From Actinoplanes cyaneus (GTDB lineage: Bacteria > Actinomycetota > Actinomycetes > Mycobacteriales > Micromonosporaceae): 53,834 bases of DNA. Position 1 is the first letter of the stretch, and each line of letters starts with the position of its first letter. Where the stretch lies: NCBI RefSeq assembly GCF_016862095.1, contig NZ_BOMH01000080.1:1-53834 (forward strand), given 5' to 3'. The notes beneath the pieces were generated by a model. It did no database searches. It was not told the DNA's origin and saw only the letters and a list, made by a program, of their open reading frames with translations. Below, piece by piece: positions 16,289 to 24,558 of this stretch. The translations under genes and the position numbers were made by a program.

Positions 16289-17035
16289 TCAGTCCTGCTC
16301 GTCGCCGACGGCCTTGAACAGGGCGGCGACCTCGGCGTTCGACAGGTGGCGGAAGCCGCCGGGGCGCAGGTCACCGAGGCGGATCGGGCCGACCGCCGTC
16401 CGGATCAGGCGGGTGACCGGGTGGCCGACCTCGTCCATCATCCGGCGGACGATGTGCTTGCGGCCCTCGTGCAGGGTGATCTCCACCTGCGCGGTCTTGC
16501 CGATCGCGTCGACCAGGCGGAACGAGTCCACCTTCGCCGGGCCGTCCTCCAGCTCGACACCGCCCTGCAGCCGCCGGCCGACCGTGCGCGGCAGCGGGCC
16601 GACCACCTCGGCCAGGTAGGTCTTGGCGATCTCGTACGACGGGTGCATCAGCTTGTGCGCCAGGGCGCCGTCGTTGGTGAGCAGCAGCAGCCCCTCGGAC
16701 TCGGCGTCGAGGCGGCCCACGTGGAACAGCCGCTGCTCGAAGTTGTCCTGAAGGAAGTTCGCCAGCTCGGAGCGACCCTTCTCGTCGTCGAGGCTGGAGA
16801 CCACGCCGCGGGGCTTGTTGAGCGCGACATAGACGAGCTTGGTGTTGGTGATCACCCGCTGCCCGTCGACGTAGATCTCCGCGGTGGCCGCGTCCACCTT
16901 GTCGCCGAGCTTGGCGACCCGTCCGTTGACCGTGACGCGCCGCCGGAAGATCAGATCTTCGCAGGCGCGCCGGGATCCAACACCGGCCGCGGCCAGGACT
17001 TTCTGGAGGCGTTCGGCGGTGTCAGCCTGAGGCAT
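16289..17035 (-). CDS. rluB: 23S rRNA pseudouridine synthase (RluB/RsuA family)
   Basis: This 248-residue enzyme converts a specific uridine of rRNA to pseudouridine. It has an N-terminal S4 RNA-binding domain (RLQKVLAAAGVGSRRACEDL) and a catalytic domain with the family motif GRLDAESEGLLLLTNDG, whose Asp is the nucleophile, followed by the KTYLAEV and HEGRKHIVRRM blocks. The start MPQADTAERLQ at 17035 overlaps the scpB stop by 14 bp, so translation is probably coupled. It is the last gene of the scpA-scpB-rluB operon, the same order as M. tuberculosis Rv1709-Rv1711. Confidence 0.93.
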   Translation of the reverse strand: MPQADTAERLQKVLAAAGVGSRRACEDLIFRRRVTVNGRVAKLGDKVDAATAEIYVDGQRVITNTKLVYVALNKPRGVVSSLDDEKGRSELANFLQDNFEQRLFHVGRLDAESEGLLLLTNDGALAHKLMHPSYEIAKTYLAEVVGPLPRTVGRRLQGGVELEDGPAKVDSFRLVDAIGKTAQVEITLHEGRKHIVRRMMDEVGHPVTRLIRTAVGPIRLGDLRPGGFRHLSNAEVAALFKAVGDEQD

Positions 17036-18068
17036 CGAGCACTTCTTCCACATCGTCGGGCAGGAATGGGGCTAGCGGCGGCAGCTGATCGACCGAGTTC
17101 AGGCCGAGCTTCTCCAGGAACAGAGCGGTGGTCCGGTACAGGTATGCCCCGGTTTCCGGCTCGGTGCCGACTTCCTCGATCAGGCCGCGAGTGACCAGCG
17201 TACGCATGACGCCGTCACAGTTCACACCGCGGATGGCCGAGATGCGCGACCTGGTCACCGGCTGCTTGTACGCGACCACGGCGAGTGTCTCCAGCGCGGC
17301 CTGGGTGAGGCGCACGGACTGACCGTCGAGGACGAACCTCTCGACGTACGCCGCATACTCCGGACGGGTGTAGAGCCGCCAGCCACCGGCCGCGCGCCGC
17401 AGGTCGAAGCCGTGCCCGGCCGCCGTGTAGCGCGCCGAGATGTCGTCGAGCATCCGCGCGACGCGCTCGACGGGCTGCTCCAGCACCTCGGCGAGCTTCA
17501 GCTCGTTCGTCGGTTCGTCGACGACGAGCAGGATCGCTTCCAGGGCCGCGGACAACTCGGCGTCATCCAGGACCCTTTCCTCGGTACGGTCGTCGCCCGC
17601 CCCTTCGCGCGGGCCGGTCGGCTGGGCCGGGACGACGGCGGGCACGGGCGTGACGTCGACGACAGGTTCACCCGCGAGGTGCGCGGACGCGTCCTCGAAG
17701 CCGGCCAGGTAACCGGTGAGCTCGGCGTCGGAGCGGGCGGGCTCGTCGACCGGCGCCGGCTCGTCCACAGGCTCGTCGGCCTCGGGCGCAGCGCCGGGCA
17801 CAGGGGCAACGTCGGGGGCAGCGCCGGGCACAGGGGCGATCTCGGGCTCCGGGTCGGCGGCTTCCTCGACGGCGTCCGGCAGCGGCACCTCCGGCTCGGG
17901 CTCGACCTCGACCTCGGTCGGCTCCGGCTCGGGCTCGCCGGGCAGCTCCTGCGGGGCGTCGACCGCCTCGTCCTGGAAATCACGGTCCGGCTCGTGGCGC
18001 TTGCGCTCCCACGGCGGCACCCACGCGCCCATCTGCGCGGCCAGGGACTCCTGACTCTCGTCGCTCAC
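17022..18068 (-). CDS. scpB: Segregation and condensation protein B
   Basis: This protein is the kleisin-associated subunit of the SMC-ScpAB condensin. The conserved part is the C-terminal ~190 residues: two winged-helix domains (LSAALEAILLVVDEPTNELK, then LTQAALETLAVVAYKQPVTR and IRGVNCDGVMRTLVTRGLIE). The N-terminal ~165 residues are an unusual acidic Pro/Glu/Ala-rich extension with a duplicated APVPGAAP segment, making the protein 348 residues instead of about 200. Its ATG overlaps the scpA stop in an ATGA arrangement (18065-18068). Confidence 0.93.
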   Translation of the reverse strand: MSDESQESLAAQMGAWVPPWERKRHEPDRDFQDEAVDAPQELPGEPEPEPTEVEVEPEPEVPLPDAVEEAADPEPEIAPVPGAAPDVAPVPGAAPEADEPVDEPAPVDEPARSDAELTGYLAGFEDASAHLAGEPVVDVTPVPAVVPAQPTGPREGAGDDRTEERVLDDAELSAALEAILLVVDEPTNELKLAEVLEQPVERVARMLDDISARYTAAGHGFDLRRAAGGWRLYTRPEYAAYVERFVLDGQSVRLTQAALETLAVVAYKQPVTRSRISAIRGVNCDGVMRTLVTRGLIEEVGTEPETGAYLYRTTALFLEKLGLNSVDQLPPLAPFLPDDVEEVLDASG

Positions 18069-19165
18069 TGCTGTTTCTCCTCCAGGGCCGCCTCGTCGCC
18101 CTCGTCAAGATCGTCAACCGGGGCGGGCGAGTCAAGCTCGTTCGCGGGCGTTTCGTCCGAAACGGTGGTCGTCTCCCCGCCATCATCCGACCCGGCACCC
18201 CCCGGACGGTCCGGTTTGCCGGTGATCTTCTCGGGACTGCCCTCGTAGTCGTCGACGCTGAGCTCGGCCTCCTCCTCGTCGCCACCGATCCAGCGAACGG
18301 TCAGCTCGTCCAGCGACACCGGCTGCTCGAAATCGATGAGATTCTGCCGGTACAGCTCGAGCAGCGCGAGGAACCGGGCAACCACCTCGAGAGTGCTGTC
18401 ACAGTCGGCCACCAGCAGGCTGAACGTGGCCACGCCGGCCCGGCGCAACCGGTCGCGCAGCAGCTCGGCGTGCTCCCGGACGCTGACCCGGACCTGGTGG
18501 ATGTGCGCAATCGAGACCTGCGGCGGCCCGGGTTTCGGCGTGAACTGCTTGAGCGCCAGCTTGAACAGCCGCTGCGGCCCGATGCCGAGGACCAGCTCGG
18601 GCAGCGCCGCCGCGTAGCGCTCCTCGAGCGTCACCATCCTCGGCCAGCGCCGCGCGCCGATGCCTTCCAGCTCGTGGATGTGGGCGGCGGCCTCCTTGAA
18701 CGCCTTGTACTGCAGGAGCCGGGCGAAGAGCAGGTCACGGGCCTCGAGCAGCGCCAGGTCCTCCTCGTCCTCCACCTCGGCCGAGGGCAGCAGGCGGGCC
18801 GCCTTGAGGTCCAGCAGGGTGGCCGCGACCAGCAGGAACTCACTGGTCTCGTCGAGATCCCAGTCGTCGCCCATGGCCCGGATGTAGGCGATGAACTCGT
18901 CGGTCACCACGTGCAGGGCGACCTCGGTGACATCCAGCTTGTGCTTGCCGATCAGCTGCAGCAGGAGGTCGAACGGGCCCTCGAAGTTGTGCAGCTTGAC
19001 CGTGAACTTCCCGGAATCGGCCTCCGCGGCCGCGACGACCGCCGCATCGTCGGATGCGGTGAGCTCAGGATCCGGCGGAAGCTCGTCCGCGGACACCGGC
19101 TGGGCAGGCTCTTCAAGCACGTGCCGACCGTAGACCATCCCTGTGACAACATGCTCCGGGCTCAC
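18065..19165 (-). CDS. scpA: Segregation and condensation protein A (kleisin)
   Basis: This protein bridges the SMC heads with ScpB in chromosome condensation. The ScpA hallmark is the N-terminal helical motif KLHNFEGPFDLLLQLIGKHK (about residue 56), followed by DVTEVAL and EFLLVAATLLDLKAARLLP. The C-terminal winged helix (VVARFLALLELYRQNLIDFE) contacts SMC, and then comes an acidic tail of about 60 residues. The GTG at 19165 is given; an ATG at 19138 is an equally possible start because neither has a strong ribosome-binding site. It is the first gene of the scpA-scpB-rluB operon. Confidence 0.92.
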   Translation of the reverse strand: MSPEHVVTGMVYGRHVLEEPAQPVSADELPPDPELTASDDAAVVAAAEADSGKFTVKLHNFEGPFDLLLQLIGKHKLDVTEVALHVVTDEFIAYIRAMGDDWDLDETSEFLLVAATLLDLKAARLLPSAEVEDEEDLALLEARDLLFARLLQYKAFKEAAAHIHELEGIGARRWPRMVTLEERYAAALPELVLGIGPQRLFKLALKQFTPKPGPPQVSIAHIHQVRVSVREHAELLRDRLRRAGVATFSLLVADCDSTLEVVARFLALLELYRQNLIDFEQPVSLDELTVRWIGGDEEEAELSVDDYEGSPEKITGKPDRPGGAGSDDGGETTTVSDETPANELDSPAPVDDLDEGDEAALEEKQQ

Positions 19166-19338
19166 GCCCTACCAACGTCACAGATCATGGACGGTTGCTC
19201 GGCGCCACGATTTCGCCGCGGCGTCTCGACCCGAAAATGTGTATCCGATGGCTGATCAAGCCCTCGGGGCGGCCCGTTCACCCCATGTCCGGGCCCGCGG
19301 ATCACGCCTAGTGTCGATGGCGACGCTGACCGCGTCTT

Positions 19339-19350
19339 CCCGCTAGCGGG
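19339..19350. promoter_or_regulatory. Palindrome upstream of the lipoprotein gene
   Basis: The perfect 12-bp palindrome CCCGCTAGCGGG lies 37 bp before the ATG at 19388, in a 222-bp divergent region between scpA and the lipoprotein. It could be an operator or a small hairpin in the leader. Confidence 0.25.
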
Positions 19351-19387
19351 GCCGCGGGTCGTCGCGGTCTCGCGGTTCGGAGGCATC

Positions 19388-20122
19388 ATGCCGATCCGAC
19401 GAGTTCTGATAATCCTTGTTCTCCTGCTCGGTGGCACGTCCGGTTGCGGCGGCACGAAGGACGACACCACCTCGGACGGGTCGTCCCAGACCTCCAGCTC
19501 CACCGGCGGCCCGGACACCGGGACCGGGGACGCTTCCGGCGGCCCCGGCGGGGAGCCGCAGCAGGAGAACGGCACCGGCGGTGACCCGAAGTCCGAGGGT
19601 CAGGGCCCGGAGAAACCCGCGCCCGAGACCGACCGCCCCTGGGCGAAGCTCGCCAACGCTCCGGTCGGCGCCGACCAGACGTACACCGAGAAGGTGGACG
19701 AGGAGTTCTGCGTCGGGATCAACATGCTCACCAGCCCCCGGGAGGGCGTCAGCGTCAAGATCGTCGAGGTCTGGACCACCCCCGACGGCCGGATCGACGT
19801 GAACGGCGGCACCTGCGAGGGCCGGCCGGCCTGTGACGGCTACACGTTCAGCCCCGAGAACGGCACCTGCTCGGTCTCGGTGACTCCGCGCAGGTCGGAT
19901 CCCACCGGTGACGTGGGGACCCGGCTGAAGTTCCGCGGCGAGGTGTACTGCGCCGCCGGGGCCGAGGCCAGTTGCAAGTCCTGGTACGACGACGCGGGTG
20001 GCAACTCCGACGACCAGTTCGTCACGCTGTACCTTCCTGCCGAGCCGGGTCCGAAGGAGTCCCGCTCGCCGTCACTGTCGCCGTCGCCGTCGCCGAGCAC
20101 CGACGCGAGCGCGGATGACTGA
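19388..20122 (+). CDS. Putative lipoprotein of unknown function
   Basis: This 244-residue protein has a lipoprotein-type signal peptide (MPIRRVLIILVLLLGGTSGC); the lipobox is imperfect, with Thr at -3. After it comes a Ser/Thr/Gly/Asp-rich linker of about 60 residues, a folded region with about six cysteines (FCVGINM, GGTCEGRPACDGY, NGTCSVSV, EVYCAAG, ASCKSWY) that could form disulphides, and a Ser-Pro tail (SPSLSPSPSPS). The ATG at 19388 has GGAGG 4 nt upstream. The last 8 bp overlap the next membrane-protein gene, so the two are probably co-translated. I do not recognise the family. Confidence 0.75.
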   Translation: MPIRRVLIILVLLLGGTSGCGGTKDDTTSDGSSQTSSSTGGPDTGTGDASGGPGGEPQQENGTGGDPKSEGQGPEKPAPETDRPWAKLANAPVGADQTYTEKVDEEFCVGINMLTSPREGVSVKIVEVWTTPDGRIDVNGGTCEGRPACDGYTFSPENGTCSVSVTPRRSDPTGDVGTRLKFRGEVYCAAGAEASCKSWYDDAGGNSDDQFVTLYLPAEPGPKESRSPSLSPSPSPSTDASADD

Positions 20123-21053
20123 TGTCGCGGGGGAGCTCGGGCCGCTCCCCCGCCGGCTCGTCGCCTGGGCCGAGGTGATCGCTCCGGTCAGCCTGGTCAG
20201 CGCCGTGCTGTTCTACTTCGGATACGTCTCCGCGCACGCCCAGTACGAGTACTTCGGTGTCGACGTCGACGTGGTGGGGCTGGGCACCCAGGACTACGTC
20301 ATGCGCAGCCCGCAGCCGCTGCTCGTCCCGTTGCTCACCCTCGCCCTGGCCGGGGCCGGCGGCCTGCTGCTGCACCTGGTCCTGCGCCGCCGGATCGCGG
20401 TGGCGTCGCGCGCGAACCGGGAGCGGCGGGTCCGGCGGCTGCTGCGAGTCGCCGAGAGTGCCGGCGCCGTGGTACTGGCCGCCGCCGTGGCGCTGCTGTT
20501 CGCGTACCCGCGGATCGGTCTGGGGGAATTCTTCGGTCTTCTCGTCCCGGTGCTGCTGATCTGCGGCGCCGGCCTGATCTGGTACACCTGGCGCCTGGCC
20601 GACCTGCTGCCGCCGGCAGCGGAGCCCGCGGGACGCGACCCCGGCGAACCAGCGGCGGCCGACCCCGCGCCGCGACTGCGCCGGGGCGCCCGCTTCCTGC
20701 TGGCGGTGGTCCTGGTGGCCGCCACCTTCTGGGCGACCGCGACGGTCGCCCAGTGGTCCGGCCGGGGCCTGGCCCGGGACGTCGCCGCCCGCCCGGACCA
20801 CCTGCCCCGCGTCATCCTGGACACCAAGGAGCGGCTCTACCTGCGCAGCACCATCGTCGAGGAGACCCGGCTGCCGGTCGCCGAGGGCCAGGACTTCCAC
20901 TACCGCTACCGCCGGTTGCGCCTGCTGGTGACGGGCAAGGACCGGATGTTCCTGATCCCCGAGGTGTGGTCGGCCAGCAACACGACGCTGGTGGTGCCGA
21001 TCGATGACACGGTGCGGGTCCAGTTCCAGGTCGAGAACGACGCGCCTAACTGA
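20115..21053 (+). CDS. Integral membrane protein of unknown function
   Basis: This 312-residue protein has about five hydrophobic segments: APVSLVSAVLFYFGYV near residue 24, PLLVPLLTLALAGAGGLLL near 70, AVVLAAAVALLFAYP near 118, GLLVPVLLICGAGLIWY near 138, and FLLAVVLVAATFWATAT near 198. A C-terminal ~95-residue extracytoplasmic or cytosolic domain follows (LYLRSTIVEE ... HYRYRRLRLLVTGKDRMFLI). The ATG at 20115 overlaps the lipoprotein stop by 8 bp, giving a two-gene operon. Its 3' end overlaps the convergent membrane gene by 8 bp. No family is recognised. Confidence 0.75.
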   Translation: MTDVAGELGPLPRRLVAWAEVIAPVSLVSAVLFYFGYVSAHAQYEYFGVDVDVVGLGTQDYVMRSPQPLLVPLLTLALAGAGGLLLHLVLRRRIAVASRANRERRVRRLLRVAESAGAVVLAAAVALLFAYPRIGLGEFFGLLVPVLLICGAGLIWYTWRLADLLPPAAEPAGRDPGEPAAADPAPRLRRGARFLLAVVLVAATFWATATVAQWSGRGLARDVAARPDHLPRVILDTKERLYLRSTIVEETRLPVAEGQDFHYRYRRLRLLVTGKDRMFLIPEVWSASNTTLVVPIDDTVRVQFQVENDAPN

Positions 21054-21999
21054 TCGGCGGATCGGCCCCCTCGGACGGCGCCGGGTGCGGGTGCGGGCGA
21101 GGCCTGTGCTGCTCGGCCGGGGGTTCGGGCTGCTGCGGCGGGGCGTAGGACTCGGGTGCCACGAAGTGCTGCGCCGGGGCTTGCGGCGCGGCGTAGGAGG
21201 GCACCGCCTGGGCGCGCAGGTCACGCACCGGGACCTCGGCGCCGAAGACCTGGCCGGGTGGCACCAGCACACCCTGCGCCGCCACGTCCGCGCCCTCACG
21301 GACCGCGGCGTGCACGGCCTCACGCAGCGCGCGGACCCGCTCGGCGCGCAGCATGCGGTCGATCGAGCCGGTGCGCCCCGACATGCCGCCGGCCAGGTCA
21401 CGCAGGAACTGCCCGAGCAGGGTCACGCCGCGGCGACCGCGCGACATGGTCCACCCCAGATAGAGGCTGCTCCCGTACGGGAAGACGGAAATGAAGATCT
21501 GGTGGTTCCGGTCACTGATCAGCAGACGGTTGTTGATCGCCTCCGGAGGCAGCAGATCACTGCGCACGCGTACGGCGTCGGCCTCCACCGGGATCCCCCG
21601 GCGACGCAGCGTGCCGTAGATCGCGGCGTACGCCGAATCGGCGCTCTGCCAGCGTTCCTCGATCAGCGTCCGCCACTCGGCGATCGACTCGTCGACCCGC
21701 GCGGACAGCAGCACCATCCCGAAGACGATGAAGCTCAGCAGGGAGCCGATCGCGAACACGTCGTCGCCCGGGGTGCTCTGGTCGAACATGCTCGGCTCGG
21801 AGACCGCGTGGACGAAGAGCGCCAGGAACCCGGAGACGGCCCAGACGACCAGCGCCGGAACGGCAGCGGACAGCCCCAGCCGGGCCAGCGTCCAGACCGG
21901 CACCGACTCGTCCAGACCGAGTTCCACCGGCTGATGCCGCAAACCCTGCATCCGGTACGCGATGTCACCGTTGCCCGGGCCCAGTGCGGGCATGCTCAT
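21046..21999 (-). CDS. Two-helix membrane protein, partner of the zinc-ribbon protein
   Basis: This 317-residue protein has two membrane segments (LSAAVPALVVWAVSGFLALF near residue 43 and FAIGSLLSFIVFGMVLLSA near 81). A soluble domain follows (about 105-215: YAAIYGTLRRRGIPVEAD ... NNRLLISDRNHQIFISVFP YGSSLYLGW), then a helix and a disordered Pro/His/Gln-rich tail. It lies 24 bp downstream of the zinc-ribbon gene on the same strand, so the two form an operon. The family is not recognised; the YGSSLYLGW region is the best handle for a search. Confidence 0.75.
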   Translation of the reverse strand: MSMPALGPGNGDIAYRMQGLRHQPVELGLDESVPVWTLARLGLSAAVPALVVWAVSGFLALFVHAVSEPSMFDQSTPGDDVFAIGSLLSFIVFGMVLLSARVDESIAEWRTLIEERWQSADSAYAAIYGTLRRRGIPVEADAVRVRSDLLPPEAINNRLLISDRNHQIFISVFPYGSSLYLGWTMSRGRRGVTLLGQFLRDLAGGMSGRTGSIDRMLRAERVRALREAVHAAVREGADVAAQGVLVPPGQVFGAEVPVRDLRAQAVPSYAAPQAPAQHFVAPESYAPPQQPEPPAEQHRPRPHPHPAPSEGADPPIS

Positions 22000-22023
22000 G
22001 ATTACTCGCTTTCCTCGTGCGCG

Positions 22024-23307
22024 TCACACCAGGGAGACCTGGATGCCGGTCGGGGTGGCCTGCGCGTTGCCGTTGATCCGGAACGTGGAGTCGCCGCTCT
22101 GCGACTTCCGCGTCCCGCCGGCGTCGGTGTAGGTGGCGCTCCAGTGCACCTTCCCGGTCCCGTCGTCGACGAGTTGCAGGGCGGCGCCGCTGAACCACAC
22201 GATGCTGTCGGTACGGACGTCGACCTGCGGATACGTCGTCACCGACCAGGTCACGCCGATGTCGGTGCCGGGGACGTTCAGCGCGAACGGGCAACCGGCC
22301 GGCTGGGCGCCGGTGCTCGAGGCGCACCTGTCCAGTGCGGTGCGCGCCTGGCTCCTGATGCTCTCCCGGGCGCCGGGGGCCAGCTCCGGCACGCCGAACT
22401 GCAGCGACGCGACGTAGTCGACGATGCCGTGGCGCTGCGCGACACCGCTCGCCCTGCTCTCCGCGAGCAGGGTGTTCCCGGTCGCGACCGCCTCGAACGC
22501 GCCGGGGAACGCCGCGGTGGCCCGGCCCGCCGAGCCCAGACCGACCCCGTTCACGGTGACCTCGCGGCCGCGGCCGCCGTCGATGCCGAGCAGCACGAAC
22601 GGCAGGCGCAGCCGCCACGCGCCGTTCTCGTTCACCGCCACGAACTCCTGCGCGACGGACTGGCCACCGGCCCGGTAGACGACCCGGACCGACCGCGCCT
22701 CGGTCCCGAACTGCCCGCCGGCCGCCATGTCCTCGCCGACGTCGGCGTCGCCCGGCCGGTACCGGTCCTCGCTCAGCGCCTGGTTGCCGAGCAGCGGGTA
22801 CTGGCTGACGTCGATCTGTTCGGCGGAGGCCACATAGGTCAGGGCCCGCTCGGCGTCACCGTCGGCGAGCGCCTCGAAGTAGTGCTCGGCGGCCGCCCGC
22901 GGGCTGTCCTCCCGGCCGGCCGTGACCGCGACGACCACCCCGGTCATCACCAGCACGACGCCGGCCGCGGCCACGATCGGCAGTGCCGAACCTCCACGGC
23001 GGCCCGGCCCGGCCCCCAACGTCAGAGTCGGCCCCGCCCAGGGCCCGGCAGGAGATGGCTCGGCAGGAAGCGGCCCGGCAGAAGGTGACACTGCAGGAGA
23101 TGGCCCGACGGGAAGTGGCGCGGCGGGAAGTGGCGCAGCAGCAGCTGGCGCGGCAGGCATCGCGGCGACGTGCGCGGCGGACGCCCGAAAAGGTGAGACC
23201 GAAGCAACCGGGACCGGAGCGGCGACCACGGGCGCGGCGCACCAGCCACACCACTGCTGGTCGCCCGGCACGTCACCTCCGCAGCAGTAGCAGAGGGTCT
23301 TCTCCAT
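22024..23307 (-). CDS. Zinc-ribbon membrane protein with extracytoplasmic domain (TcaA-like architecture)
   Basis: This 427-residue protein begins with a CxxC...CxxC zinc ribbon (LCYCCGGDVPGDQQWCGWC, residues 5-23). A Pro/Ala/Ser-rich disordered linker with degenerate PLPA/PSPA repeats follows to about residue 105. Then come one membrane helix (LPIVAAAGVVLVMTGVVVAV) and an external part that starts with an NTF2/DUF4878-like segment (AAAEHYFEALADGDAERALTYV). This order of domains resembles Staphylococcus TcaA and Bacillus YvbJ, which are envelope-stress or antibiotic-response proteins; sequence homology is not established. The ATG at 23307 has GGGGGA 8 nt upstream. Confidence 0.75.
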   Translation of the reverse strand: MEKTLCYCCGGDVPGDQQWCGWCAAPVVAAPVPVASVSPFRASAAHVAAMPAAPAAAAPLPAAPLPVGPSPAVSPSAGPLPAEPSPAGPWAGPTLTLGAGPGRRGGSALPIVAAAGVVLVMTGVVVAVTAGREDSPRAAAEHYFEALADGDAERALTYVASAEQIDVSQYPLLGNQALSEDRYRPGDADVGEDMAAGGQFGTEARSVRVVYRAGGQSVAQEFVAVNENGAWRLRLPFVLLGIDGGRGREVTVNGVGLGSAGRATAAFPGAFEAVATGNTLLAESRASGVAQRHGIVDYVASLQFGVPELAPGARESIRSQARTALDRCASSTGAQPAGCPFALNVPGTDIGVTWSVTTYPQVDVRTDSIVWFSGAALQLVDDGTGKVHWSATYTDAGGTRKSQSGDSTFRINGNAQATPTGIQVSLV

Positions 23308-23469
23308 GGCCGCATCCCCCGGTCACCCCAAGTCACCGGAACGCTACCCGAATCGCCCTTATCGGTCAGCCGGTTCCACACCGGTCAGCCATTCGTATCC
23401 CGCCCACCCCGAGCAAGGGCTCGCGAACAGGCCCGCCTCGAGTCAGGAAGCGACGCGAGGCGCGCCCCC

Positions 23470-23522
23470 GGCTGGTGCTCACGGTGGTTGTTCGGGACGA
23501 ACGACCACCGTGAGCACCAGCC
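23470..23522. repeat. Palindromic repeat copy C
   Basis: A 25-bp inverted repeat (23470-23494 with 23498-23522) has a 3-nt centre and one G/T mismatch. It is the most diverged copy: the arm reads GGCTGGTGCTCACGGTGGTT, and the opposite arm carries the matching changes. Confidence 0.88.
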
Positions 23523-23558
23523 CCACCCCGGCTCGAGCAGCAGCCCAGGTGGCAGGCC

Positions 23559-23617
23559 TCCGGCTGGTGCTCATGGTCGTTATGAGGCACGAATAACGAC
23601 CATGAGCACCAGCCGGA
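23559..23617. repeat. Palindromic repeat copy D
   Basis: A 25-bp perfect inverted repeat (23559-23583 with 23593-23617) has the 9-nt centre GAGGCACGA, the same as copy A. It lies 36 bp from copy C. Confidence 0.9.
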
Positions 23618-23882
23618 ACGTTGCGCCGCGCGGCGAGCCCGACCGGCAGCGGCCTCGCGGACGGGTCACGGGCGGGCGCCCGCGCCGGCGTGAGGTGTTG
23701 GGCGGATCTTGTGCTCTGACCGTGCCCACCCATGGAGGCCGCCCTGGAGGGTTTCGCGTTCTGGCCGGCCACGGCCTTGCGAAGCCCGGAAGGGTCCCCG
23801 CGGGAGCAGCGCAGAAGGACCACAGCGGAGATGGGACATGAAGATCTTGAACTTGATGGTGATCTTCGGTGTGCGCCCGCGG

Positions 23883-24557
23883 CTATCCCCAGACGCGCAG
23901 GAAGAACATGCCGAGGATGTCGAGCAGGTGCAGGATCAGCGGGTAACCGGTCGGGAACAGGCTGAAGACCAGCAGCAACAGGACGCCGATGTTCTTGTCC
24001 TCGAACCACAGACGCGTCCACTGCATGCCCGGGCCGGGTTTGCGCAGCGCGTTGTAGAGGATGCCGAAACCGTCCAGCGGCGGCATCGGGATCAGCGCGA
24101 GCAGGCCGAACGCCAGCAACCCGACGCCGAACGACAGGAGGGCCTGCTGGCCGTAGGGCAGGCCGGCGATGCCGTGCAGGATCTCGGCCACGGTCAGGAA
24201 CCGGAAGAGGCCGGCGTCGGACTCGGTCAGGGCGAACGCGGCGACCAGGAGCTCGCCGGCGAGGATGCAGGCGACCGGGCCGGCGGCGAAGACTGCGGCG
24301 GCCCGGCCACGGCCGCGCCAGCGGGGGACGTCGTCGACGGTGAGCATCTTGCCCCAGCCCATGCCGCCGAGGGCCGCGCCGACCGCGCCGAACGGGTCGA
24401 GGTCGTGGCGGAAGCTCGGGGCGAGGCGGTCGCCGCGGTCGGCCAGCCCGACGGTACGCGCGGTGAACCGGATGGCGACGGCCCGGAGCATGACGCCGCA
24501 CAGGAAGGAGACGACCAGCGCGACGAACGCGACCGGCGTCCCGAGCGCGAAGAGCAA
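23883..24557 (-). CDS. Site-2 protease (M50) homologue lacking the zinc-binding HExxH motif
   Basis: This 224-residue protein has about five membrane helices and lies one base after parA. M50 landmarks are present: FRHDLDPFGAVG, GMGWGKMLTVDD, RGRAAAVFAAGPVACILAGE and the LDG block IPMPPLDGFG. However, the first helix reads FLCGVMLRAVAIRFTA where active enzymes carry HExxH, so both the metal ligands and the catalytic Glu are missing. It is probably a non-proteolytic pseudoenzyme. The TTG at 24557 has GAGG 5 nt upstream; a GTG at 24593 inside parA is the alternative. Homologues next to parA are known in actinobacteria, but the role is unclear. Confidence 0.75.
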   Translation of the reverse strand: MLFALGTPVAFVALVVSFLCGVMLRAVAIRFTARTVGLADRGDRLAPSFRHDLDPFGAVGAALGGMGWGKMLTVDDVPRWRGRGRAAAVFAAGPVACILAGELLVAAFALTESDAGLFRFLTVAEILHGIAGLPYGQQALLSFGVGLLAFGLLALIPMPPLDGFGILYNALRKPGPGMQWTRLWFEDKNIGVLLLLVFSLFPTGYPLILHLLDILGMFFLRVWG

Positions 24558-24558
24558 C

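Larger units (their letters stand above)
23308..23882. other. 575-bp intergenic region carrying two palindromes
   Basis: No credible gene is seen between the zinc-ribbon gene and the S2P-like gene. Palindromes C (23470-23522) and D (23559-23617) lie here. An ATG at 23838 with GGAGA upstream opens a short frame (MKILNLMVIFGVRP), but the frame then runs antisense to the downstream gene. Confidence 0.65.

Noticed and set aside
23838..23882. Start of a frame reading MKILNLMVIFGVRP, which recalls the N terminus of UDP-GlcNAc 2-epimerases
   Set aside because: Only about 12 residues look similar, and the frame continues antisense through the S2P-like gene with no epimerase motifs. At most it is a tiny remnant; chance is more likely.
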